64,000 nt of DNA from a virus: positions 1 through 64,000 of the IMG/VR virus record IMGVR_UViG_3300023112_000008; one strand, 5' to 3'. Under the pieces are notes generated by a model, which saw only the letters and a program-made list of their open reading frames with translations, did no database searches and was not told where the DNA came from. Shown here one piece after another: positions 54,274 to 61,019 of the stretch. The position numbers were made by a program, and so were the translations under genes. How positions within the stretch are numbered: position 1 is the stretch's first letter; every line of letters starts with the position of its first letter.

Positions 54274-55090
54274 GAAGCAGCGCAAGCGGCGCCGCAGCTT
54301 GGATTCCAAGCAGCGGACCGAAGCGGTGCGTCTCTATGAGCTCGGCCTATCTGGTCCTAAAATCGCTCTGCAGTTTGATGTAGGAGTTGACCAGGTCTAC
54401 AAGGTACTCCATACCGCAGGCGTGTGCCGCGATGTGACTGGCTGTCGAAACCGGCGATGGACGGACGATCAAGAAGACCAGATCATTGATGCTTACCTGG
54501 AGGGCGAGACTCAGGTCGGATTAGCCCGAACCTGGAATACAAGCCAGTCAGCGATCTCCTCGATCCTGAAAAGGACGGGAACCCAAACGCGCTACAAAAA
54601 GCGAGAGCTTTCTGCGACTGAGCTGCAGAGCGTTAAGAATCGGTATGAGGCCGGAGAGACGGCAGGCGCTATTGCTGAAGACTTTGACGTCTTCCACAAG
54701 CGCATTCTCGTCGAGCTCAGGCGTATGGGAGCGAAGATTAGGAAACGCCCTGGCTTCCACACGTGGACTGATGACTGCGGTCGCGCCTTCACATTCAAGT
54801 CTCTCTGGGAGCTACGAGTTGCCCAGCATTTGGACCTGCTTGGGAAGTCTTGGGACTACGAAAAAGCTAAATACACAGTCATCGTAGATGATGGTGTCGC
54901 CACCTACACGCCAGACTTTTGGATCTACGCAACGTGCGGAGAGCTGGAGGCTGTTGTGGACGTCAAGGGCCGATGGTGGCCCACTGGGCAGCAGGAGAAA
55001 ATCGAACTCTTCTGCCAACAGTATCCCCACATTCCGTTCGAGATTTGGGACGCTCGCGTCCTAAAGGGATCAGGCGTTCGCCTTTTTTAA
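54257..55090 (+). CDS. Vsr/DUF559-like homing endonuclease with helix-turn-helix repeats
   Basis: The 277-residue protein starts with MARAV, the same first five codons as the tail-tube gene it precedes (16 of 17 bases identical). Helix-turn-helix repeats follow (TEAVRLYELGLSGPKIALQF, QIIDAYLEGETQVGLARTW), then a nuclease core with Glu in SLWELRVAQHL, Asp in YTPDFW and VVDVKGRWW, the PD-(D/E)xK layout of Vsr-like enzymes. It is a sibling type of the nested gene in intein 1. It seems to use the original tube promoter and start. Confidence 0.75.
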   Translation: MARAVEKQRKRRRSLDSKQRTEAVRLYELGLSGPKIALQFDVGVDQVYKVLHTAGVCRDVTGCRNRRWTDDQEDQIIDAYLEGETQVGLARTWNTSQSAISSILKRTGTQTRYKKRELSATELQSVKNRYEAGETAGAIAEDFDVFHKRILVELRRMGAKIRKRPGFHTWTDDCGRAFTFKSLWELRVAQHLDLLGKSWDYEKAKYTVIVDDGVATYTPDFWIYATCGELEAVVDVKGRWWPTGQQEKIELFCQQYPHIPFEIWDARVLKGSGVRLF

Positions 55091-55115
55091 GGTATGAACA
55101 GGAGCATAAACCCTT

Positions 55116-55598
55116 ATGGCTAGAGCAGTTGACACAGACCTCTATCACAACTTCCGGTTTCACGTTGTCGACCCGGCGGGTCAGAACCTGGACCCAGTTG
55201 CAGGCTTCCGGACCGCCAGCATCCCCGACCTCACCGTCGACATGGCGGAGTACCGTGAGGGCGTGTTCAAGTACACCCGAAAGTATCCTGGCATTCCGAA
55301 GGTCGGTGATTGCTCCCTGAGCAAGGGCGTGGTCAAGAAGGACTCCGACTTCCTCCTCTGGATCTTCAAGTGCATCAACGGCGGTGAGACCTACCGTTCT
55401 GACATCACGATCCAGGAATACCACATTGCCGACGAATGGGGCATTGACGGTAGTCCCTCGAAGGTCATTCAGCTCAAGGAGGTCTTCCCGACCTCTGTCA
55501 AGCCGACCGGTGACAAGGACGCTTCGAGCTCCGACGTCGCCATCCAGGAGATCACCCTCGCTGTCGAGGAGATAGTCGTGGAACTCGTTGTCAACTAG
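55116..55598 (+). CDS. Tail tube protein (gp19-like)
   Basis: The 160-residue protein has the start and fold of T4 gp19-type tube subunits (DTDLYHNFRFHVVDPAG, then a beta-barrel core). It forms the inner tube inside the sheath. Endonuclease genes lie on both sides: one upstream shares its first five codons, one downstream shares its last nine (IVVELVVN and stop). GGAG lies before the ATG. Confidence 0.82.
   Translation: MARAVDTDLYHNFRFHVVDPAGQNLDPVAGFRTASIPDLTVDMAEYREGVFKYTRKYPGIPKVGDCSLSKGVVKKDSDFLLWIFKCINGGETYRSDITIQEYHIADEWGIDGSPSKVIQLKEVFPTSVKPTGDKDASSSDVAIQEITLAVEEIVVELVVN
55570..55598 (+). repeat. Repeat, copy 1: 3' end of the tail-tube gene
   Basis: The last 29 bp of the tube gene match 56773-56801 at the end of the GIY-YIG gene in 27 positions. 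Both differences are synonymous (CTC/CTG for Leu, GTT/GTC for Val). Confidence 0.88.
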
Positions 55599-55615
55599 AG
55601 ACTTAGGTTTCTACC

Positions 55616-55667
55616 TTGATTCGGGCATAGTTGCGGGCTAGTCTGGGATACAAACCCAGGAGCCCGC
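55616..55667 (+). promoter_or_regulatory. Promoter and ribosome-site hairpin of the GIY-YIG gene
   Basis: TTGATT (55616-55621) and TAGTCT (55639-55644) are 17 bp apart, a fair promoter. GCGGGCT (55633-55639) pairs with AGCCCGC (55661-55667), and CTGGG (55643-55647) with CCCAG (55655-55659). The AGGAG serving the ATG at 55674 lies in the 3' arm (55658-55662), so it would be hidden in any transcript that includes the whole hairpin, such as readthrough from upstream. Confidence 0.55.
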
Positions 55668-55673
55668 AATTCC

Positions 55674-56801
55674 ATGTACAGAGTCGTAGTTATCAAGAAT
55701 CCAATTGATGGCGCAGTAATTTACGTTGGCCGAGAGAAGCAGTCTGGAAACGGCCGATACGCGCTCAACAGGCTTTTGTCGGATACAAGGCGTGGCGGTA
55801 ACAGCAAACGTCATTTAGTGGTCAGACGCTTGGTCGAACAAGGCCTTAGTTTGTGCTACCTAGCTATCGCCGAGAATCTGCACGTAAATGCAGCTAAGAA
55901 GCTGGTGAACGAGCTACGGGAACAGCACGGAGTTCAGCTCTCCCGTTACGGGTCCACTCGGCCTCGTGTCCACCAGAAAACCGATCCCAACTCGCCATAT
56001 TTGGACAAAGCAGAGGTCTACTACGTCTACGAACTGATCCGGCCAGACACCGACAATGTGTTCTACGTGGGCAAGGGGTCAGATCGTCAGCAACCACGAG
56101 TTGACGCTCACATCCGGAAGGCTAAGTCCGGGAAGAAGGGGCACAAGTTCGCGATCATCCGCAAGCTACTTGCGGCCGGTCTCAAGCCCGTTGAGCATAG
56201 GATCGCCGAGAACCTCACCGAGTCCAAAGCGCTCAAGCTCGAAGTCGAGCACATTAGTTCAATAGGATTGAACCTTCTTGCAAACGATGCCTCTGGTGGT
56301 CAGACGGCGCCCACTGGCGATGACCACTGGACGCGTAGGCATCCGGAGAAGGTTCTACGAGGTGAGAGCCATCCCATGCGGAGGGATCCTAGTCGAGCCG
56401 CACGCGGGCCGCAAAACGGCGCATACACTAAGCCTGAGTGCCGGGTTCGCGGCGCCAAGCACGGGATGTCGAAGCTGGATTACCAGCAGGTCACGAGGAT
56501 CCGTGCGCGGTATCAAGAGGGATTGGACTCAGGGAAGCGAGTAACCGGGAAGCGCCTGGCCGCAGATTATGGCGTGACTCCTACCCAGATATCTCGTGTA
56601 CTTCGTGGTGAGAGTTGGGACCTGCCGAATCTCATCAAGAAGCACGGCAACGCGAAGCTCACTAAAGAGCAGATCGCGTCTATTCCAGCGAAGCTCGCTG
56701 CAGGGTTGAATCAGAAGCAGCTGGCAGAAGAACTAGGCGTGAGTCATAGCCTCATCAACTACTACGCCAAGAAGATAGTCGTGGAACTGGTCGTCAACTA
56801 G
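55674..56801 (+). CDS. GIY-YIG homing endonuclease with tandem domains
   Basis: The 375-residue protein has two GIY-YIG-like units: a degenerate one (YRVVVIKNPIDGAVIYVGRE, residues 1-85) and a full LEM3-type one (VYYVYELI, NVFYVGKGSD, catalytic Glu in LEVEHI, about 110-205). Helix-turn-helix segments follow (TPTQISRVLRGES, QLAEELGVSHSLINY). The last nine residues, KIVVELVVN, copy the tail-tube C-terminus. It was probably inserted into the tube gene's 3' end. Confidence 0.75.
   Translation: MYRVVVIKNPIDGAVIYVGREKQSGNGRYALNRLLSDTRRGGNSKRHLVVRRLVEQGLSLCYLAIAENLHVNAAKKLVNELREQHGVQLSRYGSTRPRVHQKTDPNSPYLDKAEVYYVYELIRPDTDNVFYVGKGSDRQQPRVDAHIRKAKSGKKGHKFAIIRKLLAAGLKPVEHRIAENLTESKALKLEVEHISSIGLNLLANDASGGQTAPTGDDHWTRRHPEKVLRGESHPMRRDPSRAARGPQNGAYTKPECRVRGAKHGMSKLDYQQVTRIRARYQEGLDSGKRVTGKRLAADYGVTPTQISRVLRGESWDLPNLIKKHGNAKLTKEQIASIPAKLAAGLNQKQLAEELGVSHSLINYYAKKIVVELVVN
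56773..56801 (+). repeat. Repeat, copy 2: fused to the end of the GIY-YIG gene
   Basis: Second copy of the tube gene end, here translated as the C-terminus of the endonuclease and followed by the terminator expected after the original tube gene. Confidence 0.88.
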
Positions 56802-56831
56802 ACGCCCCGTATCTAGACCCAATTGGAAGAT

Positions 56832-56856
56832 AGCGCCCCTAGTGGGCGCTCTTTTT
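56832..56856 (+). terminator. Rho-independent terminator after the tube/GIY-YIG unit
   Basis: AGCGCCC (56832-56838) and GGGCGCT (56844-56850) form a 7-bp GC-rich stem with a 5-base loop and a CTTTTT tail. It is a clear intrinsic terminator. Confidence 0.88.
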
Positions 56857-56858
56857 CA

Positions 56859-57065
56859 TCAGTCAGACTTGGTGTGTCGACGTCGCTTTCCGCTGCTCAC
56901 ACGCTCAAGACGTGAGGCCATTCCGGGAATGGCGTCAGCCAACTTCTTAGCTAGGCTCACCTCAGCCGCGTCGAGGCCTGTTCCCCCTTCCAGGCACTTG
57001 ATGATGACCTTGAGCTCCCTATCGCTCAGGTCCAGAGTCCATACGAAGTTGCGCTGGAGGTGCAT
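56859..57065 (-). CDS. Hypothetical small leftward protein
   Basis: This 68-residue frame (LDLSDRELKVIIKCLEGG, LAKKLADAIPGMASRLERV) looks helical with a basic C-terminus. It lies opposite to the tail genes, next to the terminator. No strong ribosome-binding site. A plausible but uncertain gene. Confidence 0.4.
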   Translation of the reverse strand: MHLQRNFVWTLDLSDRELKVIIKCLEGGTGLDAAEVSLAKKLADAIPGMASRLERVSSGKRRRHTKSD

Positions 57066-57149
57066 CGTGGGCGCCTATCGGGTAATCTGAGATCTCACCC
57101 GGCGGTGCCGGAATTAGCATCAGTTTACAGCAAGAGAAGACCAGACCGT

Positions 57150-57542
57150 ATGGAGAACGGACTCAAGTACCACGGATCGTGGGACAATGCCTGCCCGAGC
57201 GGCGTCTCCTACACCGAGCACGTTCAATCTCTTCCTCTGATGTTGGTCCAGATGTACTGGCAGGCTGGAGGGACTGGAATTTTTGCGGTCCATCCGATGA
57301 TCGCGTCAATGCTGAGCGTGGTAGATCCGGCCCGCTTCGGGTCGTTCAAGTTTCACGAGGCCCAAGAATGGCCGGTCGAGGTCGGGGCCATAGGTGGTAT
57401 CTCGGTGTGGGCTGACGTCTCTATTGGTGGAGCCGAGATCCTGATAGTTGATGAGCCTGGGTCCCTGCAGCCTCACGCGAGGGTAACGCTCTCTAACTTC
57501 ATCGACGTTCCAGAGGTTCTGGACAGAATGGCGCGTCTCTGA
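57150..57542 (+). CDS. Hypothetical protein, possible virion component
   Basis: I prefer the ATG at 57150; the frame is open to 57060. The 130-residue protein (GTGIFAVHPMIASMLSVVDP, GGISVWADVSIGGAEILIV) is beta-rich and not recognised. It sits between the two tube paralogues, so a tail-related role is possible. Confidence 0.45.
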   Translation: MENGLKYHGSWDNACPSGVSYTEHVQSLPLMLVQMYWQAGGTGIFAVHPMIASMLSVVDPARFGSFKFHEAQEWPVEVGAIGGISVWADVSIGGAEILIVDEPGSLQPHARVTLSNFIDVPEVLDRMARL

Positions 57543-57551
57543 GCGGGCGAA

Positions 57552-57578
57552 TCTGATAGACTCATTGATGTGATGCAC
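57552..57578 (+). promoter_or_regulatory. Putative promoter of the second tube gene
   Basis: The TAGACT (57557-57562) and TGATGCACA block resembles that at 54201-54231 in front of the first tube locus, so promoter and gene were probably duplicated together. No good -35 box is seen. Confidence 0.4.
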
Positions 57579-57594
57579 ACCGGAGGTTAACCCC

Positions 57595-58167
57595 GTGGCC
57601 AGAGCGCTCAGCACCGATCCCCTACAGAACTTCTCCTATTACCTGCTAGACATTCCAGTCGCGGCAAGCCCTCCAGTAGCGTTCCCATTCAAAATCGGCC
57701 AGGGACTTTCAGAGGGACAGCTACTGAGCTTTAAGTCCATCTCAATTCCATCCGTATCAATGGGGATGAAGACGATTCAGGAGGGAAACTGGCCGTATGC
57801 ACACCAAATTCCTACAGGACAGATCACAACAGGAGATACGACTATCGAGGCTGCTGTGACCCCGCTCTCAATGGACTTCTATCTGTGGTTCTTCCAGGCA
57901 GTGTGGGGAACAGGGGCGCCCCGGCGTAACTTCACTGTGGTCCACACGAGAGCTGACAAGCTCATCCCCAGGCGGGTCGTCAATCTCTTTGGGTGCGTCC
58001 CTAAAAGCTGGCAGCCGTCTTCTAACTTTGATGCCAGTTCCAGCGAGCTATCGATCGAGAGCTTAACCGTGTCTGTGCACCAGGTAGAGGTTCTCCCAGG
58101 GATCCCAGGACCCCCCAGTGTTCCAAATGCTCCAGTGGTCCCAGGGGTCCCAGGAGCTTCTATTTGA
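57595..58167 (+). CDS. Tail tube paralogue with collagen-like tail
   Basis: The 190-residue protein starts at GTG with CGGAGG. MARALSTDPLQNFSYYLLD parallels the tube protein at 55116, and the core continues in the gp19 pattern (TTIEAAVTPLSMDFYLWFFQ). The last 25 residues are Pro/Gly-rich (PGIPGPPSVPNAPVVPG). It may form the tube tip or a junction ring, as tube-related baseplate proteins do. Confidence 0.7.
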   Translation: MARALSTDPLQNFSYYLLDIPVAASPPVAFPFKIGQGLSEGQLLSFKSISIPSVSMGMKTIQEGNWPYAHQIPTGQITTGDTTIEAAVTPLSMDFYLWFFQAVWGTGAPRRNFTVVHTRADKLIPRRVVNLFGCVPKSWQPSSNFDASSSELSIESLTVSVHQVEVLPGIPGPPSVPNAPVVPGVPGASI

Positions 58168-58217
58168 TACGCTCTTTTTGGCCTGAAAGTGTTAATCTGA
58201 TGCACAGAGGAAGTCAC

Positions 58218-58487
58218 ATGAGAGCACTACGAAATTCCATCTTCGCCATCGGGCTGGCCCTGTCCACCGGCTGCTGCGCTACCGTAGACCTGATCCGGGC
58301 CGACTACACGAAGGCTGACCGAGCTACCTTCGATGCAGTCGCTCCCGCCTACGAGGCTTACCTCGACGGGGACACGACGCTCGACAAGGACGCGAAGAAG
58401 CGAGGTAAGCGGACTATCACCACCTGGCGCCTCCGCCTGGAGCAAGCTGAAGCTCCCGTGCTTCCTGCTGATGGCGAAGGAGAGTAG
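58218..58487 (+). CDS. Small lipoprotein
   Basis: ATG 58218 has GAGGAAG upstream. The 89-residue product has a signal sequence and lipobox (FAIGLALSTGC), then a charged helical part. Phage lipoproteins act in lysis (outer spanin) or in superinfection exclusion; here the tail region and absence of a clear inner spanin leave both open. Confidence 0.55.
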   Translation: MRALRNSIFAIGLALSTGCCATVDLIRADYTKADRATFDAVAPAYEAYLDGDTTLDKDAKKRGKRTITTWRLRLEQAEAPVLPADGEGE

Positions 58488-58489
58488 CC

Positions 58490-58849
58490 GTGGCCGAACT
58501 CACAGGTAGCCTTGAAGACCTCGCGAAGGATCTCGGCGGTAAGGTCCTCGATCAGGTTAAGGACGACTTCGGTGATGCCTGGGACAGCGTCAAGGATGAG
58601 GTCAAGGACATCCTCGCTGACGTAGCCAAGGATGCGGGGCGTCTTGCAGTCAAGAAGCTCCAGGGCGAGGACGTCTCTGAGGCCGAGAAGCACATCAACG
58701 CGCAGCTCCTCAATCTGAAGGTCGCAGGTGAGATCCTCGCGGTCCGCACCTTCTGGGAATCCTTCGGCAAGGTCATGGAAGTGATCGGAACTGGCCTCGG
58801 TGCCATCGCCAAGGCTGGGATTAAGACGCTCCTAGGCGGACTGGGATAG
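58490..58849 (+). CDS. Hypothetical amphipathic helical protein
   Basis: This 119-residue protein starts at GTG two bases after the lipoprotein stop. It is almost all helix (DDFGDAWDSVKDEVKDILAD) with a Gly-rich, apolar C-terminus (VIGTGLGAIAKAGIKTLLGG) that may insert in a membrane. Pairing with the lipoprotein suggests a joint envelope role, perhaps lysis; not proven. Confidence 0.45.
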   Translation: MAELTGSLEDLAKDLGGKVLDQVKDDFGDAWDSVKDEVKDILADVAKDAGRLAVKKLQGEDVSEAEKHINAQLLNLKVAGEILAVRTFWESFGKVMEVIGTGLGAIAKAGIKTLLGGLG

Positions 58850-58854
58850 ATATG

Positions 58855-58887
58855 CCACTAACCCAGGAATTTCCTGGGTTTTAGTGG
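58855..58887. terminator. Bidirectional terminator
   Basis: A 33-bp near-perfect palindrome: CCACTAA and CCCAGGAA pair with TTCCTGGG and TTAGTGG. A T-run on one side and A-rich bases on the other allow termination in both directions. Confidence 0.75.
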
Positions 58888-58986
58888 TCCATCTCCGTTG
58901 ACTCGCCCTAGTGATGCATATAGGATGACCGCATCACCAACTTCGGTGACGAAACCAGGCCTAAACAATAGGGCAAGGAAAACAAC

Positions 58987-59451
58987 ATGACAGTTCGCAC
59001 TCAATACGGTGTGCCATCGGCGTTGGCTACGGTCAACAACACCGCCCCGGTCGCCTTCACCGTCAACCGTCCGCGTACCCTTCCGGTAGAGCGGAACACC
59101 ATCGACCACGTGGCTCGTCCATACCGTCGTCAGGAGTTTGAGGGTGGCCTTGCCGTCCTGCAGCTCAACGCAGCATGCGCTATCGGCGATGTCGCCGTTC
59201 GCGCGGTCGAGATCATGGCTTGGGACGGAACGGTCGCTCGGACCGTGCTCAGCACCACTGGCAACGAGTATCTCGGTAACGCGACAATCACGACTGAGCT
59301 TCTGGCTCGGCTGATCATCGCGGAAGACGAGGCTGGCGCCCGCGTTTCTCTCTTCAAAGTCACCGGCGGCACCATCGCTAGCTGTGGACTCACCGGTCGG
59401 TTCGACTTCGGCCTCCACAACGCCAACTACGGGAGCAACCAGGGCCTCTAA
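58987..59451 (+). CDS. Probable head or virion surface protein
   Basis: This 154-residue beta-rich protein (LAVLQLNAACAIGDVAVRAV, FKVTGGTIASCGLTGRFDF) has a good ribosome-binding site (AGGAAA). It sits after a strong terminator in its own unit with the gene at 59511, a pattern of highly expressed virion proteins. I cannot assign a family. Confidence 0.5.
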   Translation: MTVRTQYGVPSALATVNNTAPVAFTVNRPRTLPVERNTIDHVARPYRRQEFEGGLAVLQLNAACAIGDVAVRAVEIMAWDGTVARTVLSTTGNEYLGNATITTELLARLIIAEDEAGARVSLFKVTGGTIASCGLTGRFDFGLHNANYGSNQGL

Positions 59452-59510
59452 GCCTAACGGCTTAGAACACACCTGGCTGATCTTCCTAGGAAACAAGAAG
59501 GAAAACCAAC

Positions 59511-59945
59511 ATGAGTCTTTACAGTCAACTGCCTCTCGGAAATGTCACCCTCCCCTCCGGCGGAACCGCCGTCGTCACTGGCGCTCAGATGAGCGTCCGC
59601 GTCGAGGAAGACGAGATGCTTCTTCATCTCAACTTCCAAGGCAACATTCTCGGTGTTACCGCCGCCGTTCTCACGATGGGCTTCGAGGTCGATGGCGTTG
59701 CCGCGACCGCTCTGCCCCTTTTGGGTCACACGTTCCTCACTGGGCAGCTTCAGCTTCCCGTGAACTTCACGCTTCCCGTGACCCTCACCAAGGGTGAGCA
59801 CGTGGTTGCGCTGACGGCGAACACCACCACCGCTGCTGCAGCGACGGATGGCACCGCTTTCGATTGCCGCTTCTCGGCGACCCGCGTGTCCAACGCGGCT
59901 GCTCTGGCGCACGGCGTCGACAGCAAGGTCCAGGGCATCTTCTAG
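59511..59945 (+). CDS. Probable virion decoration or fibre-related protein
   Basis: This 144-residue beta-rich protein (EMLLHLNFQGNILGVTAAVL, LPVNFTLPVTLTKGEHVVAL) shows a beta-sandwich pattern. Leader sequence before its start (AAGGAAAACCAACATG) closely resembles that of 58987, so the two are regulated alike. A strong terminator follows. Confidence 0.5.
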   Translation: MSLYSQLPLGNVTLPSGGTAVVTGAQMSVRVEEDEMLLHLNFQGNILGVTAAVLTMGFEVDGVAATALPLLGHTFLTGQLQLPVNFTLPVTLTKGEHVVALTANTTTAAAATDGTAFDCRFSATRVSNAAALAHGVDSKVQGIF

Positions 59946-59965
59946 GCCTAGACCCAAGGATCAAA

Positions 59966-60001
59966 ACAAGCCCAGAGGGTTTCCCTCTGGGCTTGTTCCT
60001 T
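59966..60001 (+). terminator. Rho-independent terminator
   Basis: A perfect 14-bp stem (59966-59979 with 59983-59996; for example AGCCCAGAGGG and CCCTCTGGGCT) with a TTT loop and T-rich tail. One of the strongest terminators in the window. Confidence 0.92.
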
Positions 60002-60156
60002 GTACTGATGTCTCTACGAGCCTTGAGGCGCTTCCGGGGGATTAGGCTCTGGCTCCACGTAAAGCTCGCAGAACGTGGCGTGGGGCCGTGAGGACATGTC
60101 TACACTACAGAAGTAGCCCCCACAGCCCTCTGTAGCGCAGGGGAAGAACCCCACGG
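60002..60156. other. Intergenic region between terminator and holin-like gene
   Basis: These 155 bp lie between a terminator and the end of a leftward gene. A 27-codon leftward frame is present but has no clear ribosome-binding site, so I do not call it. No RNA gene was recognised. Confidence 0.4.
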
Positions 60157-60498
60157 CTATTCGGTGAGGACTTCTGGCTCAGGGGCCTCATCAGCCTCTA
60201 CGGCGTCCTCAGCGTCATCGTCGTCGAGCTCCGCGTTTTCTAGCCTGTGAGCTGACATGGCAAGCTCCACCACCGCTGACTCCACCTTAGCCTTCTCCTT
60301 ACCGATGTCCGCAGCACCCTGGCTGAGGATGAAGACGCCAGCGAGTCCAAGGATCGCTTGGACGAGAGTAGCTGTAGCTTCTGGATCGAGTCCGAAGCCG
60401 TATTTGTTTGCGAGGAGGACAGCGGCCGATGCGGCTGCCCCGCCAATAGCTGCGAGTGCCTTCTTGGAGCCGAACAGGCCCTTGAGTGCTTCCTTCAT
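60157..60498 (-). CDS. Holin-like two-helix membrane protein
   Basis: The 113-residue protein has a basic start (KEALKGLFGSKKALA), two hydrophobic helices (AAIGGAAASAAVLLA and ATLVQAILGLAGVFILS) and a charged, very acidic C-terminus. That is the plan of class II holins, which form the lethal membrane holes that time lysis. No endolysin is seen beside it in the window, so the call rests on topology. Confidence 0.6.
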   Translation of the reverse strand: MKEALKGLFGSKKALAAIGGAAASAAVLLANKYGFGLDPEATATLVQAILGLAGVFILSQGAADIGKEKAKVESAVVELAMSAHRLENAELDDDDAEDAVEADEAPEPEVLTE

Positions 60499-60512
60499 TT
60501 GGAGTCTCTCTT

Positions 60513-60971
60513 TCAGGCCCGACTATACGCTTTTTTACGCCTTTTACGACGCCCTGATGCGCGTATTTGAGTTCTCCGGAGGGCCGCAACTAATAGCGGA
60601 ACTTCGGCCGAAGCTACACGCTCATCAAGGTAGAGGAGGTCGAGCTTCTTAGTGGTCTTCACGAGCTTCCCAGAGACCTCCAGAAGCCCCCAGCCGACCG
60701 GAACCTCTGATACCGGGATAATGCCCTTGGGGGCCATAAAATAGCGCTGCTGGCCGATGCCTGGCCCAGAGTTCCGATACCACTTCTTCAGATCCCGGCG
60801 GAAATCAGCTTTAGACGTCTTACATTCGATTAGGGTCGAATGCTGCCCTCGCCAACCTATCGCGTCCGGAACTTCCCCGCTCTGAGCTTGAGTTTCCGTA
60901 AGTACAACAGAGCAGTTGCGGCCCTTGATTAGCCACTTCTTAGCGATTTTTACTAGGTCGTCGTGGGTCAT
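60513..60971 (-). CDS. PD-(D/E)xK nuclease-fold protein
   Basis: The 152-residue protein has Glu26, PDAIGW (Asp36) and IECKTS (Glu49, Lys51), the restriction-endonuclease-like core (MmcB/VRR-like). Basic residues close the C-terminus. It may be a DNA-repair or resolvase-type nuclease. It ends 14 bp before the holin-like gene. Confidence 0.65.
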   Translation of the reverse strand: MTHDDLVKIAKKWLIKGRNCSVVLTETQAQSGEVPDAIGWRGQHSTLIECKTSKADFRRDLKKWYRNSGPGIGQQRYFMAPKGIIPVSEVPVGWGLLEVSGKLVKTTKKLDLLYLDERVASAEVPLLVAALRRTQIRASGRRKRRKKAYSRA

Positions 60972-61019
60972 TACTGATATCAGTATCCCGCACGACGTAA
61001 CCTATAACAAGCGAGTAGT

